DNA of 45,238 nt from Pirellulales bacterium (GTDB lineage Bacteria > Planctomycetota > Planctomycetia > Pirellulales > Thermoguttaceae). Location: positions 1-45,238 of the forward strand of contig JAFGRD010000160.1 of NCBI GenBank assembly GCA_016935315.1. The letters run 5' to 3'. Both the position numbers and the translations under genes were made by a program. Below, one piece after another: positions 16,280-23,772 of the stretch (positions are counted from its first letter, which is position 1; each line of letters opens with the position of its first letter). The notes beneath the pieces were generated by a model that was given only the letters and a program-made list of their open reading frames with translations, was not told where the DNA came from and ran no database searches.

Positions 16280-17828
16280 AACGGTTCGTTTGCTGACTCC
16301 CGAGATCGTGCTGATCGCCGTGGCGGTGGCGATTTTCGTCGCCGGCGCGTTCGCCGACGCGCCGAAGTGGTTTCGCTGGATCGCCGGCGCCGGCGTCGCC
16401 CTGTCGGCGGTCGCGCTCTGGATGCAGCACGGCGCCGCCGTCTGCAGCGGACCGCTGACGATCGATTCACTGGCCTACTACGGGCGATGGCTGGCCTTGG
16501 TGCTGGGGGCGCTGTTCGTGTTGCTGACCGCCCGCCCCCTGGCCGGCGGCGGCACGCCCGAATACGTCGGCTCGCTGCTGCTGGCGATCGCCGGGCTGAT
16601 GCTGGTTTCCGGAGCGGGAGAGCTGGTCCTGATGTTCGTCGGGCTGGAGCTGATTTCGATCCCCACCTATGTCCTGTTGTATCTCGGCCGGCGCGACGCG
16701 GCTTCCCAGGAATCGGCGGTGAAGTATTTCCTCCTGAGTATCCTGGCTTCGGCCATCTTGCTGTACGGGCTGGGCTTCCTCTATGGAACGACCGGTTCCA
16801 CCGAGCTGGGTGAGATCCATGCGGCGTTGGCCGGCTCGCGGCCGGCGCTGCCCGACGCGGGGGCCGTGCCCGTCGGGTTCGACATGTTCGCCCGGCTGGC
16901 GCTGGTACTGATCTTCGCCGGGCTGGGATTCAAAATCGCCGCGGCGCCGTTTCATTTCTATGCGCCCGACGTGTATCAGGGGACCACGCAAGCCAACGCG
17001 GCGTTGCTTTCGGTGGTGCCCAAGGCGGCCGGCATGGTGGCCCTGGTGCGGATTCTCGTGCTGGCCATGCCGGGGCTGGAAGCCTTCGCCTGGAAGCTGG
17101 CCCTGGTGATGGCCGTGCTGACGATGACGCTGGGCAACTTCATGGCCCTCTGGCAAAACAACCTTCGCCGGCTGCTGGCCTATTCGTCGATCGCCCATGC
17201 CGGCTACATGCTGATCGGTCTGACCGTCGGCCTGGCACCGGCCATCGTGCGGGGAAGCCAGGACGGCGTCGGCGCGCTGCTGTTTTACCTCTGCGTGTAT
17301 GCCCTGGCCACGGTCGGCGCCTTTGCCGTCCTGGAATACTTGGGGCGAGAAGACGCGCCGATCGACGCCGTGGACGAGCTGGCCGGCCTGGGGCGCGCCC
17401 GGCCGCTCGTGGCGGCCGCGATGAGCGTGTTCCTGTTCAGTCTGGCGGGCATACCGCTGCTGGCCGGTTTCTGGGGGAAATTCGCTCTGTTCCTCAGTGC
17501 GCTGGGCGTCGATCCGGGCGGCGTGAGTGTGCGGCCTTGGTTCGTCGGGTTGGCGATCGTGGGCGCGCTGAACGCCGCCGTGGCCGCGGCCTATTACCTG
17601 CGCATCGTGGGCGTGATGTTCTTCCGCACGCCGCTGGCGGTGCCCAAGGCGGAAGGCGGCATGGGCCCCTGGTTGACCTTCACGGTGTGCGCCGTGTTGA
17701 CGCTGGCGATCGGGGCCTTTCCCAGGCCGCTGCTTCAGGCCGCCAACGACGCCAGCCGCCAAAGCAGCGTGCAGCGTGCCGCCCCCGACCTGCCTCCCGT
17801 CGAGCTGGCCGGGCGAACCGGTCCGTGA
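16269..17828 (+). CDS. nuoN: NADH-quinone oxidoreductase subunit N (antiporter-like)
   Basis: Third antiporter-like subunit, 519 residues, closing the canonical A-N order. Landmarks are LMFVGLELISIPTYVLLYLG with the channel Glu, GFKIAAAPFHFYAPDVYQG, LWQNNLRRLLAYSSIAHAGYM and SLAGIPLLAGFWGKF. The start is GTG at 16269, overlapping nuoM by 11 bp. The regulator-like gene at 17833 starts only 4 bp after the stop, so it probably shares the transcript. Confidence 0.95.
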   Translation: MSAETVRLLTPEIVLIAVAVAIFVAGAFADAPKWFRWIAGAGVALSAVALWMQHGAAVCSGPLTIDSLAYYGRWLALVLGALFVLLTARPLAGGGTPEYVGSLLLAIAGLMLVSGAGELVLMFVGLELISIPTYVLLYLGRRDAASQESAVKYFLLSILASAILLYGLGFLYGTTGSTELGEIHAALAGSRPALPDAGAVPVGFDMFARLALVLIFAGLGFKIAAAPFHFYAPDVYQGTTQANAALLSVVPKAAGMVALVRILVLAMPGLEAFAWKLALVMAVLTMTLGNFMALWQNNLRRLLAYSSIAHAGYMLIGLTVGLAPAIVRGSQDGVGALLFYLCVYALATVGAFAVLEYLGREDAPIDAVDELAGLGRARPLVAAAMSVFLFSLAGIPLLAGFWGKFALFLSALGVDPGGVSVRPWFVGLAIVGALNAAVAAAYYLRIVGVMFFRTPLAVPKAEGGMGPWLTFTVCAVLTLAIGAFPRPLLQAANDASRQSSVQRAAPDLPPVELAGRTGP

Positions 17829-17832
17829 TCCC

Positions 17833-19239
17833 ATGGCCCGACAGCGAACCACGGCGACCGAACTGGGCAAGATCTTGCACGCGGCGAACCAGCCGGTCTA
17901 CGTGCTGGACGACGAGTGCACGATCGTCTTTTTCAACCGGGCCTGCCAGGATTGGCTGGGTGAGGCGGCCGAGGATTTGCTCGGCCAGCGCTGCGCCTAT
18001 CATTCCAGTCCCCGAGCAGCCGGCCCCGAGGCCGTGGCCGCCGGGTTGTGCCCGCCGCCGGCCGCCGCCGGCCGCGCCATGACTGCCACGGTCTCGCTGG
18101 TGGCCGCCGACGGGCGGACGCTCCATCGCCGAGCACGCTTTGTGCCGCTGGGCGCCGGTCCGACGGACCCGATCGGCCTTGTGGCGATCCTCGATCGGGA
18201 AGACTTGTCCGAACCGGTCGCTGCCGAAACAGAAAAGCCGCTTGCCGACGAGGCCGAGCCGGCCGAGCTGCACGAGCAAGTCCGGCGGTTTCGTTGCGAG
18301 GCGGCCGCGCGGTATCGGGCGGACCGCCTGATCGGCCACAGTCCGGCCATGCGCCGCGTGCGGCGCCAGGTGGAGCTGGCCGCAGCCGGTCGTGCGAACG
18401 TGTTGGTGGTCGGCCCACCGGGCAGCGGCCGGCAACACACGGCCACGGCCGTTCACTACGGCGGCCGCCCCCAGGGCTCCGGCTCGCTGATTCCGCTGGC
18501 CTGTTCCGTGCTGGGAGCCGACCTGATCCACTCGACGATCACCGCGCTGGCTACGAAGGGACCGCTGGGCGACGAAGCCGCCCACAGCACGCTGCTGCTG
18601 AACGAAGTCGACCAGCTTCCCGCCGAAGTCCAGGCCGCGTTGGCGGCGGAGCTGGTGGGTAGGCCGTTTCCGTTGCGGGTGGTGGCCACGGCCCAGCGGC
18701 GGCTGGACGAGCTGGCCGCCGGTGACCGGTACCGGACCGATCTGGCCGCCGCGCTGAGCACGCTGACGATCGAGCTGCCCCCGCTGACCCGGCGGCGCGA
18801 AGACATCCCCTTGCTGGCCCAACTGTTTCTCGAAGAGGCCAACGCCCGAAGCGATCGCCAGATGGGCGGGTTCACGTCAGAGGCTATGGACCTTCTGGAC
18901 GCCTATCCTTGGCCGGGCCAGGTCGACCAGTTGGCCCAAGTAGTGGCCGAGGCGCACCGCCGGGCGGCGGGATCCGCCATCGGCGCGGACGACCTGCCCC
19001 AACGACTCCGCGTAGCGGCCGAGGCGTCGGCCCGTCCTGCCCGTCCACAGCAAACGATCGTGCTGGACGAGTTCCTCGCCGAGGTGGAAGCCGAGCTGAT
19101 TCGCCGCGCCGTCGCCCAAACCAAGGGCAACAAGGCCAAGGCCGCGCGGCTGCTGGGCATGACCCGGCCCCGGCTCTACCGCCGCATGGTGCAATTGGGG
19201 CTGGCGAAGGGCAAAGACCGGGGTTCGCCCGCTGATTGA
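17833..19239 (+). CDS. PAS / degenerate AAA+ / Fis-HTH regulator (bEBP-like) at the end of the nuo operon
   Basis: The 468-residue protein has the domain order of a sigma54 enhancer-binding protein: PAS sensor (about 10-125), AAA+ domain (about 165-395) and a C-terminal Fis-type helix-turn-helix (about 415-457, KAARLLGMTRPRLYRRM). The ATPase looks inactive. The Walker A position is GPPGSGRQ (194-201), without the P-loop Lys and Ser/Thr. Walker B reads LLLNEVDQLP, with Asn257 for the usual Asp. The GAFTGA sigma54-contact loop is missing. The arginine-finger region (RYRTDLAAALSTLTIELPPLTRRREDI) is still recognisable. It starts 4 bp after nuoN, suggesting that it senses redox or ligand state and regulates linked genes by DNA binding rather than by sigma54 remodelling; this role is inference. 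Its TGA stop (19237-19239) is provided by the end of a dispersed palindromic repeat. Confidence 0.85.
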   Translation: MARQRTTATELGKILHAANQPVYVLDDECTIVFFNRACQDWLGEAAEDLLGQRCAYHSSPRAAGPEAVAAGLCPPPAAAGRAMTATVSLVAADGRTLHRRARFVPLGAGPTDPIGLVAILDREDLSEPVAAETEKPLADEAEPAELHEQVRRFRCEAAARYRADRLIGHSPAMRRVRRQVELAAAGRANVLVVGPPGSGRQHTATAVHYGGRPQGSGSLIPLACSVLGADLIHSTITALATKGPLGDEAAHSTLLLNEVDQLPAEVQAALAAELVGRPFPLRVVATAQRRLDELAAGDRYRTDLAAALSTLTIELPPLTRRREDIPLLAQLFLEEANARSDRQMGGFTSEAMDLLDAYPWPGQVDQLAQVVAEAHRRAAGSAIGADDLPQRLRVAAEASARPARPQQTIVLDEFLAEVEAELIRRAVAQTKGNKAKAARLLGMTRPRLYRRMVQLGLAKGKDRGSPAD

Positions 19240-19334
19240 CCCTTGCACAGTCAATGCCCGAGGGCGACCAACGGGAGCCCGATTTTTCCGGCCTCCCGTC
19301 GGTCGGCCTGGATCATGCACAATGCAAACATCAA
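19236..19334. repeat. 99-bp palindromic REPIN-like element, copy 1
   Basis: Full copy. Left (A) end TTGACCCTTGCACAGTCAAT, right (B) end reads, reversed, TTGATGTTTGCATTGTGCAT. The inner arms pair as GGCGACCAACGGGAG against CTCCCGTCGGTCGGCC. The TGA within the A end is the stop codon of the regulator gene. An ATG inside the B half (19315) is the best start codon of the next ORF. Its last 44 bp are repeated exactly, inverted, at 19845-19888. Confidence 0.9.
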
Positions 19335-19848
19335 CAAAACAGCGCGGAGGATAGCAGCTATCGATAAGGAAGGGTCCGCCAGATCCGTTTTGCTGCCGCC
19401 GGAGACGTCGGCCGCTCGCTTGATCGTCTGCGAGCGGACCGGACGGTGGGCGGCGGCGTTGCGCCGGCAACTCGATCCGTCCGAGGTGCGTCTGGAAGAA
19501 ACCCGCACACTCGGGCAGTGCCGGGAGGCACTCGCCCGCGCAGTGGCCAGTTTCCTCGTCGCCGAGTTGACGCTTTGCGACATCGAACCGCTGCTGGGGC
19601 AGATGGCGCGGCTGCCGCGCGACTTCCCGCTGGCCCGGCTGGCAGTGGTTGCCGATCGCTGTCTGGCCGGCTACGAGTGGCTGATGCGCGAGGCGGGCGC
19701 GGTCCATTTCACCTGCTCGACCCGACGGCTTGGCCCTTTGGCCCAAGCGGTGCGTCGCCATCTGGCCCAGGCGCCCGTACCGCCGCAAACCCTCACCCAA
19801 AGGATCTGGGCGAGCTTACCTTGGAAGGAATCGGCCGGAACGTATTGA
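19315..19848 (+). CDS. hypothetical protein, receiver-like, bracketed by inverted repeats
   Basis: No family is recognised with confidence. The 177-residue product from the ATG at 19315 begins with about 7 residues coded by repeat DNA. It then has an alternating helix/strand pattern (LIVCERTGRWAAALRRQL, ASFLVAELTLCDIEPLLGQM, LARLAVVADRCLAGYEWLM) reminiscent of a CheY-like receiver fold without the phosphoryl-accepting Asp. The start may instead be a TTG near 19390, at the first family-like residue. Its stop TGA (19846-19848) belongs to a half copy of the palindromic repeat, after which a different frame continues with RYLEAICRRLVENLVAHRRQ. The repeat may therefore have truncated a longer gene. 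It follows the bEBP-like regulator and may be functionally linked. Confidence 0.5.
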   Translation: MHNANINKTARRIAAIDKEGSARSVLLPPETSAARLIVCERTGRWAAALRRQLDPSEVRLEETRTLGQCREALARAVASFLVAELTLCDIEPLLGQMARLPRDFPLARLAVVADRCLAGYEWLMREAGAVHFTCSTRRLGPLAQAVRRHLAQAPVPPQTLTQRIWASLPWKESAGTY

Positions 19849-19888
19849 TGTTTGCATTGTGCATGATCCAGGCCGACCGACGGGAGGC
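19845..19888. repeat. half copy (B half) of the palindromic element, copy 2
   Basis: These 44 bp match the reverse complement of 19291-19334 exactly, so the two segments form a perfect inverted repeat around a 510-bp interior. Homology to the element stops abruptly after GGGAGGC. The TTGA end gives the stop codon of the bracketed ORF. Confidence 0.9.
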
Positions 19889-20189
19889 ATCGAGACGTTA
19901 CCTGGAGGCGATCTGCCGCCGGCTGGTCGAGAATCTCGTCGCACATCGGCGACAGAAACCGGAGATGCCGACACTCAACGTGCTGAATCCGTAGCTTGAA
20001 GCGGCTTGCATCCGTTGGTCGCGCTGGCCGTATCGACTGCGCAAGGCGTCAATCGAGACTCGCGTCGCGGCGCACACACCATCGGTAGAAGGCTCGGCCG
20101 GCCCGTCTGATCGCCGCGTCCGGGCCGAATCACGAAGAGGTCGGACGGCGCGGGGGATTGGGTCGCAACTCGTTGCTGCATAAGCACTT

Positions 20190-20230
20190 AGAGCCGCCCC
20201 GGCTGATCGCCGGGGCGGCTCTTTCTCGTC
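20190..20230 (+). terminator. strong hairpin terminator after the nuo/regulator region
   Basis: AGAGCCGCCCCGGC (20190-20203) and GCCGGGGCGGCTCT (20209-20222) form a perfect 14-bp stem with a TGATC loop, followed by TTCTCGTC. The T tract is short, and the minus strand has none. It is the first convincing end signal for rightward transcription after nuoN. The interval 19889-20189 holds only a 35-codon orphan tail of a reading frame and no supported gene. Confidence 0.7.
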
Positions 20231-20280
20231 GTGACCTTGGGTAATCGGCTTTCGTAACCGCGCAGACGGCTACGGCGCCG

Positions 20281-20541
20281 CTACCTCCTGGCAGCCTTCT
20301 TTTTCGTGGCCTTCTTTTTGGTCGCCTTCTTCTTCTTGGCTACCTTCTTTTTGGTCGCCTTCTTCTTCTTGGCTACCTTCTTTTTGGTCGCCTTCTTCTT
20401 GGTTGCCTTCTTCTTGGCTACCTTTTTCTTGGTCGCCTTCTTCTTGGCTACCTTTTTCTTGGTGGCCTTCTTCTTGGTCGCCTTCTTGGCTACCTTCTTC
20501 TTGGCAACCTTCTTTTTGGCTGCCTTCTTTCTCTTGGCCAC
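20281..20541 (-). CDS. histone H1-like, lysine/alanine repeat protein
   Basis: The 86-residue basic protein consists almost entirely of Lys, Ala, Thr and Val in repeated AKKK / ATKKK / VAKKK units, ending in AARR. This resembles the C-terminal DNA-binding tail of eukaryotic H1 and bacterial Hc1/AlgP-like proteins, which bind DNA non-specifically. The start is taken as GTG at 20541 because GGAGG (20553-20549) lies 7 nt upstream; an ATG six codons earlier has no ribosome site. The coding DNA is itself an imperfect tandem repeat, prone to length change. The hydrophobic reading of the opposite strand is an artefact of AAG/AAA codons. Confidence 0.8.
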   Translation of the reverse strand: MAKRKKAAKKKVAKKKVAKKATKKKATKKKVAKKKATKKKVAKKKATKKKATKKKVAKKKKATKKKVAKKKKATKKKATKKKAARR

Positions 20542-20638
20542 AGCGATACCTCCGTCCAAGGGTCCTCAGCGAGTCGCGTCGGGGCAACTTCAAACACGCG
20601 AAGGCCACCAACGTATCTCGCCCGATTCAAGAAAATGC

Positions 20639-20668
20639 ATCTAACTTGTAAAAGCCACCCTCGCCCAA
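20639..20668 (-). promoter_or_regulatory. possible promoter of the histone-like gene
   Basis: On the minus strand TTGGGC (20668-20663) and TTAGAT (20644-20639) are 18 bp apart. They lie about 100 bp upstream of the GTG start, at the edge of an AT-rich tract. The -35 box is weak. Confidence 0.35.
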
Positions 20669-21138
20669 AACGAATTCTATTCTGACGATGGTGACTTGCT
20701 TCCCATAGTGTAACGAACCCTATACACGTTTTTTTACAACTCTTCTGAAATATTGCAACACTATATCGGCCGATTTCGCGCGTTTTTCAAGAAAATGTTT
20801 TCGCGTTGGAGTGTTTATTCCAATCGAAGTGCGAAGATCAAGTCGTCGTGCGCTCGTGATGCGGCAACGCGCAGACTTCAAAGCGAGCGCGTCGACACGT
20901 CGATCGAACAGCCAACAACGTCACGATTGCACCGCTCGAGCCTGCAACAAATCGATTGTCGCAACAGCTCGTTGCGTGTGCTGAAGACATGCCGAAGTGA
21001 CCACAAGACGTCGCGATGCGGCTGCCGATTCGCCGCGTTGCGGACGTGTGTCCAGGGTGCGGACGACGCGCGCAACTCGTTGTGGCGCAAGCTCTTGCCT
21101 CGACGTCCCCGAGAACGTGCGAACGGCCCGAAACGGCC
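20669..21138. other. long intergenic region without a supported gene
   Basis: The first ~150 bp are the most AT-rich stretch of the left half of the window (poly-T near 20730, ATATTGCAACACTATAT). The following ~300 bp have an unusual composition rich in TCG/CGA words. Short palindromes of the type GCAAC-N2to5-GTTGC occur (20951, 21070, also at 20166). Reading frames here have no codon-usage or family support. It may hold regulatory DNA for the two minus-strand neighbours. Confidence 0.3.
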
Positions 21139-21897
21139 TTACATCGGCCCGTGGCGGTTGTAGGCTTGCAGCGTCGCGTAGCTCGTGTAGGCCAGGTAAC
21201 CGAACAGCACCGCCATGAAGATGCTCTTCCATAGCGTGATGCCGAATAGGGCCAAGGCCGCGCCGGCGATCATCGAGAGAATCAACGATTGGCGGATTCC
21301 GTTACGCGGATTGACGGCCATAAAGATTTCTCGCGCGATTTGTCCGCCATCGAGCGGATAGACGGGCATCAGATTGATAATTCCCCAAAGGACGTTGATG
21401 AAGAGCATCTGGTTGATCAATGCCGTGAAGTGGGGCGACCCGATGACCTCGCCCGGCGGAATAGCGACAAGCAATCCGACGGGAGCACCCAGAAACACTC
21501 GAATCTCGTGCCCGCTGGCGATCACCGCGCCGACGATCACCGCGGCCAGCAGAAACCCCGCCCCCGGCCCGGCCAGCGAAACAAGGATCTGGCCGAGTGA
21601 TCCGGAACCTTTGGTGTAGCGGGCCTGGGCCGGGTTGTAGGACGCCGCGCCGCCGAGACCATACAGCGTGATCCAGGGATGAATCCCGTATGTCCGCAGC
21701 ACCACGGCGTGGCCCAACTCGTGGAACAAGATCGAAACGGACACGGCCACGAGCCACGTCACCAGGTCGAAGGGGTCCGAGCTGTTGGCGCCCAGGACCA
21801 GCACGATCAGCCAGAAGAACGGGTGGATGCGAACGGGAAATCCGAACAGCGAGAAGTTCAGGTCCCATTGGCTTCGCGGCGGCTCACCTAATAGCAC
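21139..21897 (-). CDS. M50-family site-2-type membrane metalloprotease
   Basis: Intramembrane zinc protease of the S2P/SpoIVFB type, about 252 residues. The zinc site HELGH is at 59-63 and the third ligand is in NLMPVYPLDGGQ (Asp at about 183); six hydrophobic segments surround them. No PDZ or CBS domain is attached. The GTG start at 21897 is chosen because AGAGGAG lies 8 nt upstream and the protein then begins with LLGEPPRSQWDLNFSLFGFP; a longer frame to 21963 adds 22 unpromising residues. It lies downstream of lpxB on the same strand with a gap of about 98 bp. The substrate is unknown; related enzymes cleave anti-sigma factors or membrane regulators. Confidence 0.88.
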   Translation of the reverse strand: MLLGEPPRSQWDLNFSLFGFPVRIHPFFWLIVLVLGANSSDPFDLVTWLVAVSVSILFHELGHAVVLRTYGIHPWITLYGLGGAASYNPAQARYTKGSGSLGQILVSLAGPGAGFLLAAVIVGAVIASGHEIRVFLGAPVGLLVAIPPGEVIGSPHFTALINQMLFINVLWGIINLMPVYPLDGGQIAREIFMAVNPRNGIRQSLILSMIAGAALALFGITLWKSIFMAVLFGYLAYTSYATLQAYNRHGPM

Positions 21898-21995
21898 GTT
21901 TGCAGCTCCTCTTGGGTCTGGCTGGCATCCATTTCCCGGCAAAAACGCCCTGTTTTGCAGCAAATCGGGCTACTCGCCCCCCAAGCCGCACGGCG

Positions 21996-23267
21996 CTACG
22001 CGGCCTCGGACCGCGCGCTCGCGCGGTGCCCCGGGACGAAGTGCGGTCTGAAGGTCCGCGCAGGTCGCTTCGCCAGCGTCTGGACGATGTACTGGGCCGC
22101 CCGGGCCGACGCGCCCCCCGCGGCCACCTCGGTCTTCAACTTCGCCAGCTCGGCGATTCGCGATTGCCGTTTGGCCGGATCGCTGAGCCACTGGATCACG
22201 TGGGCCGCCAACTCGGCCGATTTGTCTTCGCACGTGAGGTACTCCGGAAACAGCACCTTTTCGGCGTCTTCCTGCAGCGGATCGTAAGGCGTGAGGTCGT
22301 CGGGATAGAGTTCGTCGGCCGCCAGCAGGTTGACCAGCGTGATGTATTTGACATTACGGAAGAATCCCTGGACGAAGTAGGCCGGGCGGCTGATCCAGTA
22401 GAGGATCACCGTCGGTGTCGTGTGGTGGAGCAGCTCCAGCGACACGGAACCGGAGACCGACATGCAGCAGTCGGCCAGATGAATCAGCTCGGGCGTCTTG
22501 CCCACGTGCACCTCGATCGGCAACCCGGCGGCGGCCACCTCGCGGCGGGCCAGCTCGGCCTGGCGGGGCTTGAACGCCGCCATGGCGAACCGCACGCCAG
22601 GCACTTCGGCACGGATCCGCCTGGCGGCCTTGAGGAACCATTTCAGATTGTGAGTGACCTCCTGTGTCCGCGAGCCGGGCAAGATCGTCACCAGGGGGCC
22701 TTGCCGGCCGTGATACTGCTGGAGAAACGCCTCGTCGTATTCCTGGCGGCGAACCTCGTCGAAGAAGGGATGGCCCACGAACGTCGCGTTGCACCCCCGC
22801 TCGCGAAACCAGGCCTCCTCGAACGGAAGACTGCACAGCACGTGGTCCACAAATCGCCGCATCTTCTTCACCCGCCAACTGGCCCACGACCAGATCTGCG
22901 GCGGCGTGTAGTAGAACACGGGAATGCCGTGGGCCTTGGCCCGCCGCGCGATCCACCAATTGAAACCGGGATAGTCGATCAGCACCACTGCGTCGGGACG
23001 GTGGCGGCGGAAGTAGCGGTCGGCCCGGCTGAGCAGCTCCCAGAACTTGTGTAGATTCAGCAGCACGCGGGCCAGCCACATGACGGCCAGCGCGGTCAGA
23101 TCGGCATGGAGATCGCATCCCGCCTCGGCCATCCGGGGACCGCCGTAGCCGACGGCCCGAAGATCCCGGCAGCGGCTCTGCAACTGCCGAATCAAATTGG
23201 CGCCGTGAACGTCCCCGCTGGGTTCGCCCACGGAAAAGAAGACGGTCAACGGCCTGGCGGCGGTCAT
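21996..23267 (-). CDS. lpxB: lipid-A-disaccharide synthase
   Basis: GT19-family glycosyltransferase that joins UDP-2,3-diacylglucosamine and lipid X to make the lipid A disaccharide at the inner membrane. The 423-residue product shows the family N-terminus FFSVGEPSGDVHGANLI (10-26), IDYPGFNWWIAR, YYTPPQIWSWASWRVKKMRR, LPFEEAWF and ILPGSRTQEV. The C-terminal ~25 residues are an Arg-rich tail beyond the family core. GGGAGGG lies 8 nt before the ATG. It supports an LPS-type outer membrane in this organism. Confidence 0.95.
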   Translation of the reverse strand: MTAARPLTVFFSVGEPSGDVHGANLIRQLQSRCRDLRAVGYGGPRMAEAGCDLHADLTALAVMWLARVLLNLHKFWELLSRADRYFRRHRPDAVVLIDYPGFNWWIARRAKAHGIPVFYYTPPQIWSWASWRVKKMRRFVDHVLCSLPFEEAWFRERGCNATFVGHPFFDEVRRQEYDEAFLQQYHGRQGPLVTILPGSRTQEVTHNLKWFLKAARRIRAEVPGVRFAMAAFKPRQAELARREVAAAGLPIEVHVGKTPELIHLADCCMSVSGSVSLELLHHTTPTVILYWISRPAYFVQGFFRNVKYITLVNLLAADELYPDDLTPYDPLQEDAEKVLFPEYLTCEDKSAELAAHVIQWLSDPAKRQSRIAELAKLKTEVAAGGASARAAQYIVQTLAKRPARTFRPHFVPGHRASARSEAA

Positions 23268-23524
23268 GTGGGTTCCCTCCCGATGCGCCGGTTTCCTTCT
23301 TCCACCCGAACCGGCAATGGTCGCGTGGTCGCCGCGTCCGGTGGCGGCATATTTCTGCGCGGCAGTATCGCAGATCGCCGGAGGCGGACAAAGTGCAGTT
23401 CTCCGGCCGCGATAAACGCTTTAGCAGCAATGCTTTGCGACAACGCCAGCCACGGCCCGGGCCGGCCACCGGACGACGGGCGCGGGGCTCGGTTCCGAAA
23501 ACGCCTCGGCGAAAGTCTGAGCGT

Positions 23525-23554
23525 TTGGCAATTGTCCGGTCGAGTGAGTAGAAT
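23525..23554 (+). promoter_or_regulatory. promoter for the small membrane protein and BASS transporter
   Basis: TTGGCA (23525-23530), an 18-bp spacer and TAGAAT (23549-23554), about 55 bp before the ATG at 23610. The -10 box is the same as in the duplicated nuo promoter. The rest of the 340-bp interval 23268-23524 shows no gene. Confidence 0.55.
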
Positions 23555-23609
23555 ACGGAGGTTGGCCGCTGAAGTCCGGTCGGTTGTTTGCGGGCCAGGA
23601 GTCAGAGTC

Positions 23610-23759
23610 ATGTGGAAGACGGTCGGCGTTTCCGTGTTGCGTTGCGGCGCGATCTATAGTGTCTTTGGGGTTTTGGGAATCGCATTTTACCTGGTCAAAT
23701 GGTCTTACCCCATGCTGCGAAGGCCCGAGCCCCAGCCCGACGAGCCCGCAGGACCGTAA
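23610..23759 (+). CDS. small single-helix membrane protein
   Basis: The predicted 49-residue peptide has one hydrophobic helix (about 6-29, VSVLRCGAIYSVFGVLGIAF) and a Pro/Glu-rich tail (RRPEPQPDEPAGP). It lies between a good promoter and the transporter gene, 13 bp upstream of its ATG, so the two are probably co-transcribed. No family is recognised. It could be a transporter accessory peptide or only a leader; coding support is moderate. Confidence 0.45.
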   Translation: MWKTVGVSVLRCGAIYSVFGVLGIAFYLVKWSYPMLRRPEPQPDEPAGP

Positions 23760-23772
23760 CCACGCCGCCGCC

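Noticed and set aside
19236-19334. Target-site duplications around the palindromic elements
   Set aside because: Flanks of the four full copies were compared and no direct repeats of 2-9 bp were found consistently.
20306-20644. Phe/Leu/Ala-rich hydrophobic frame on the plus strand
   Set aside because: It is the complement of the AAG/AAA-rich histone-like gene, which has a good ribosome site.
20753-21163. 136-codon plus-strand frame
   Set aside because: Ser/Arg/Cys-rich product without codon bias, ribosome site or homologous pattern; it also runs into the M50 gene.
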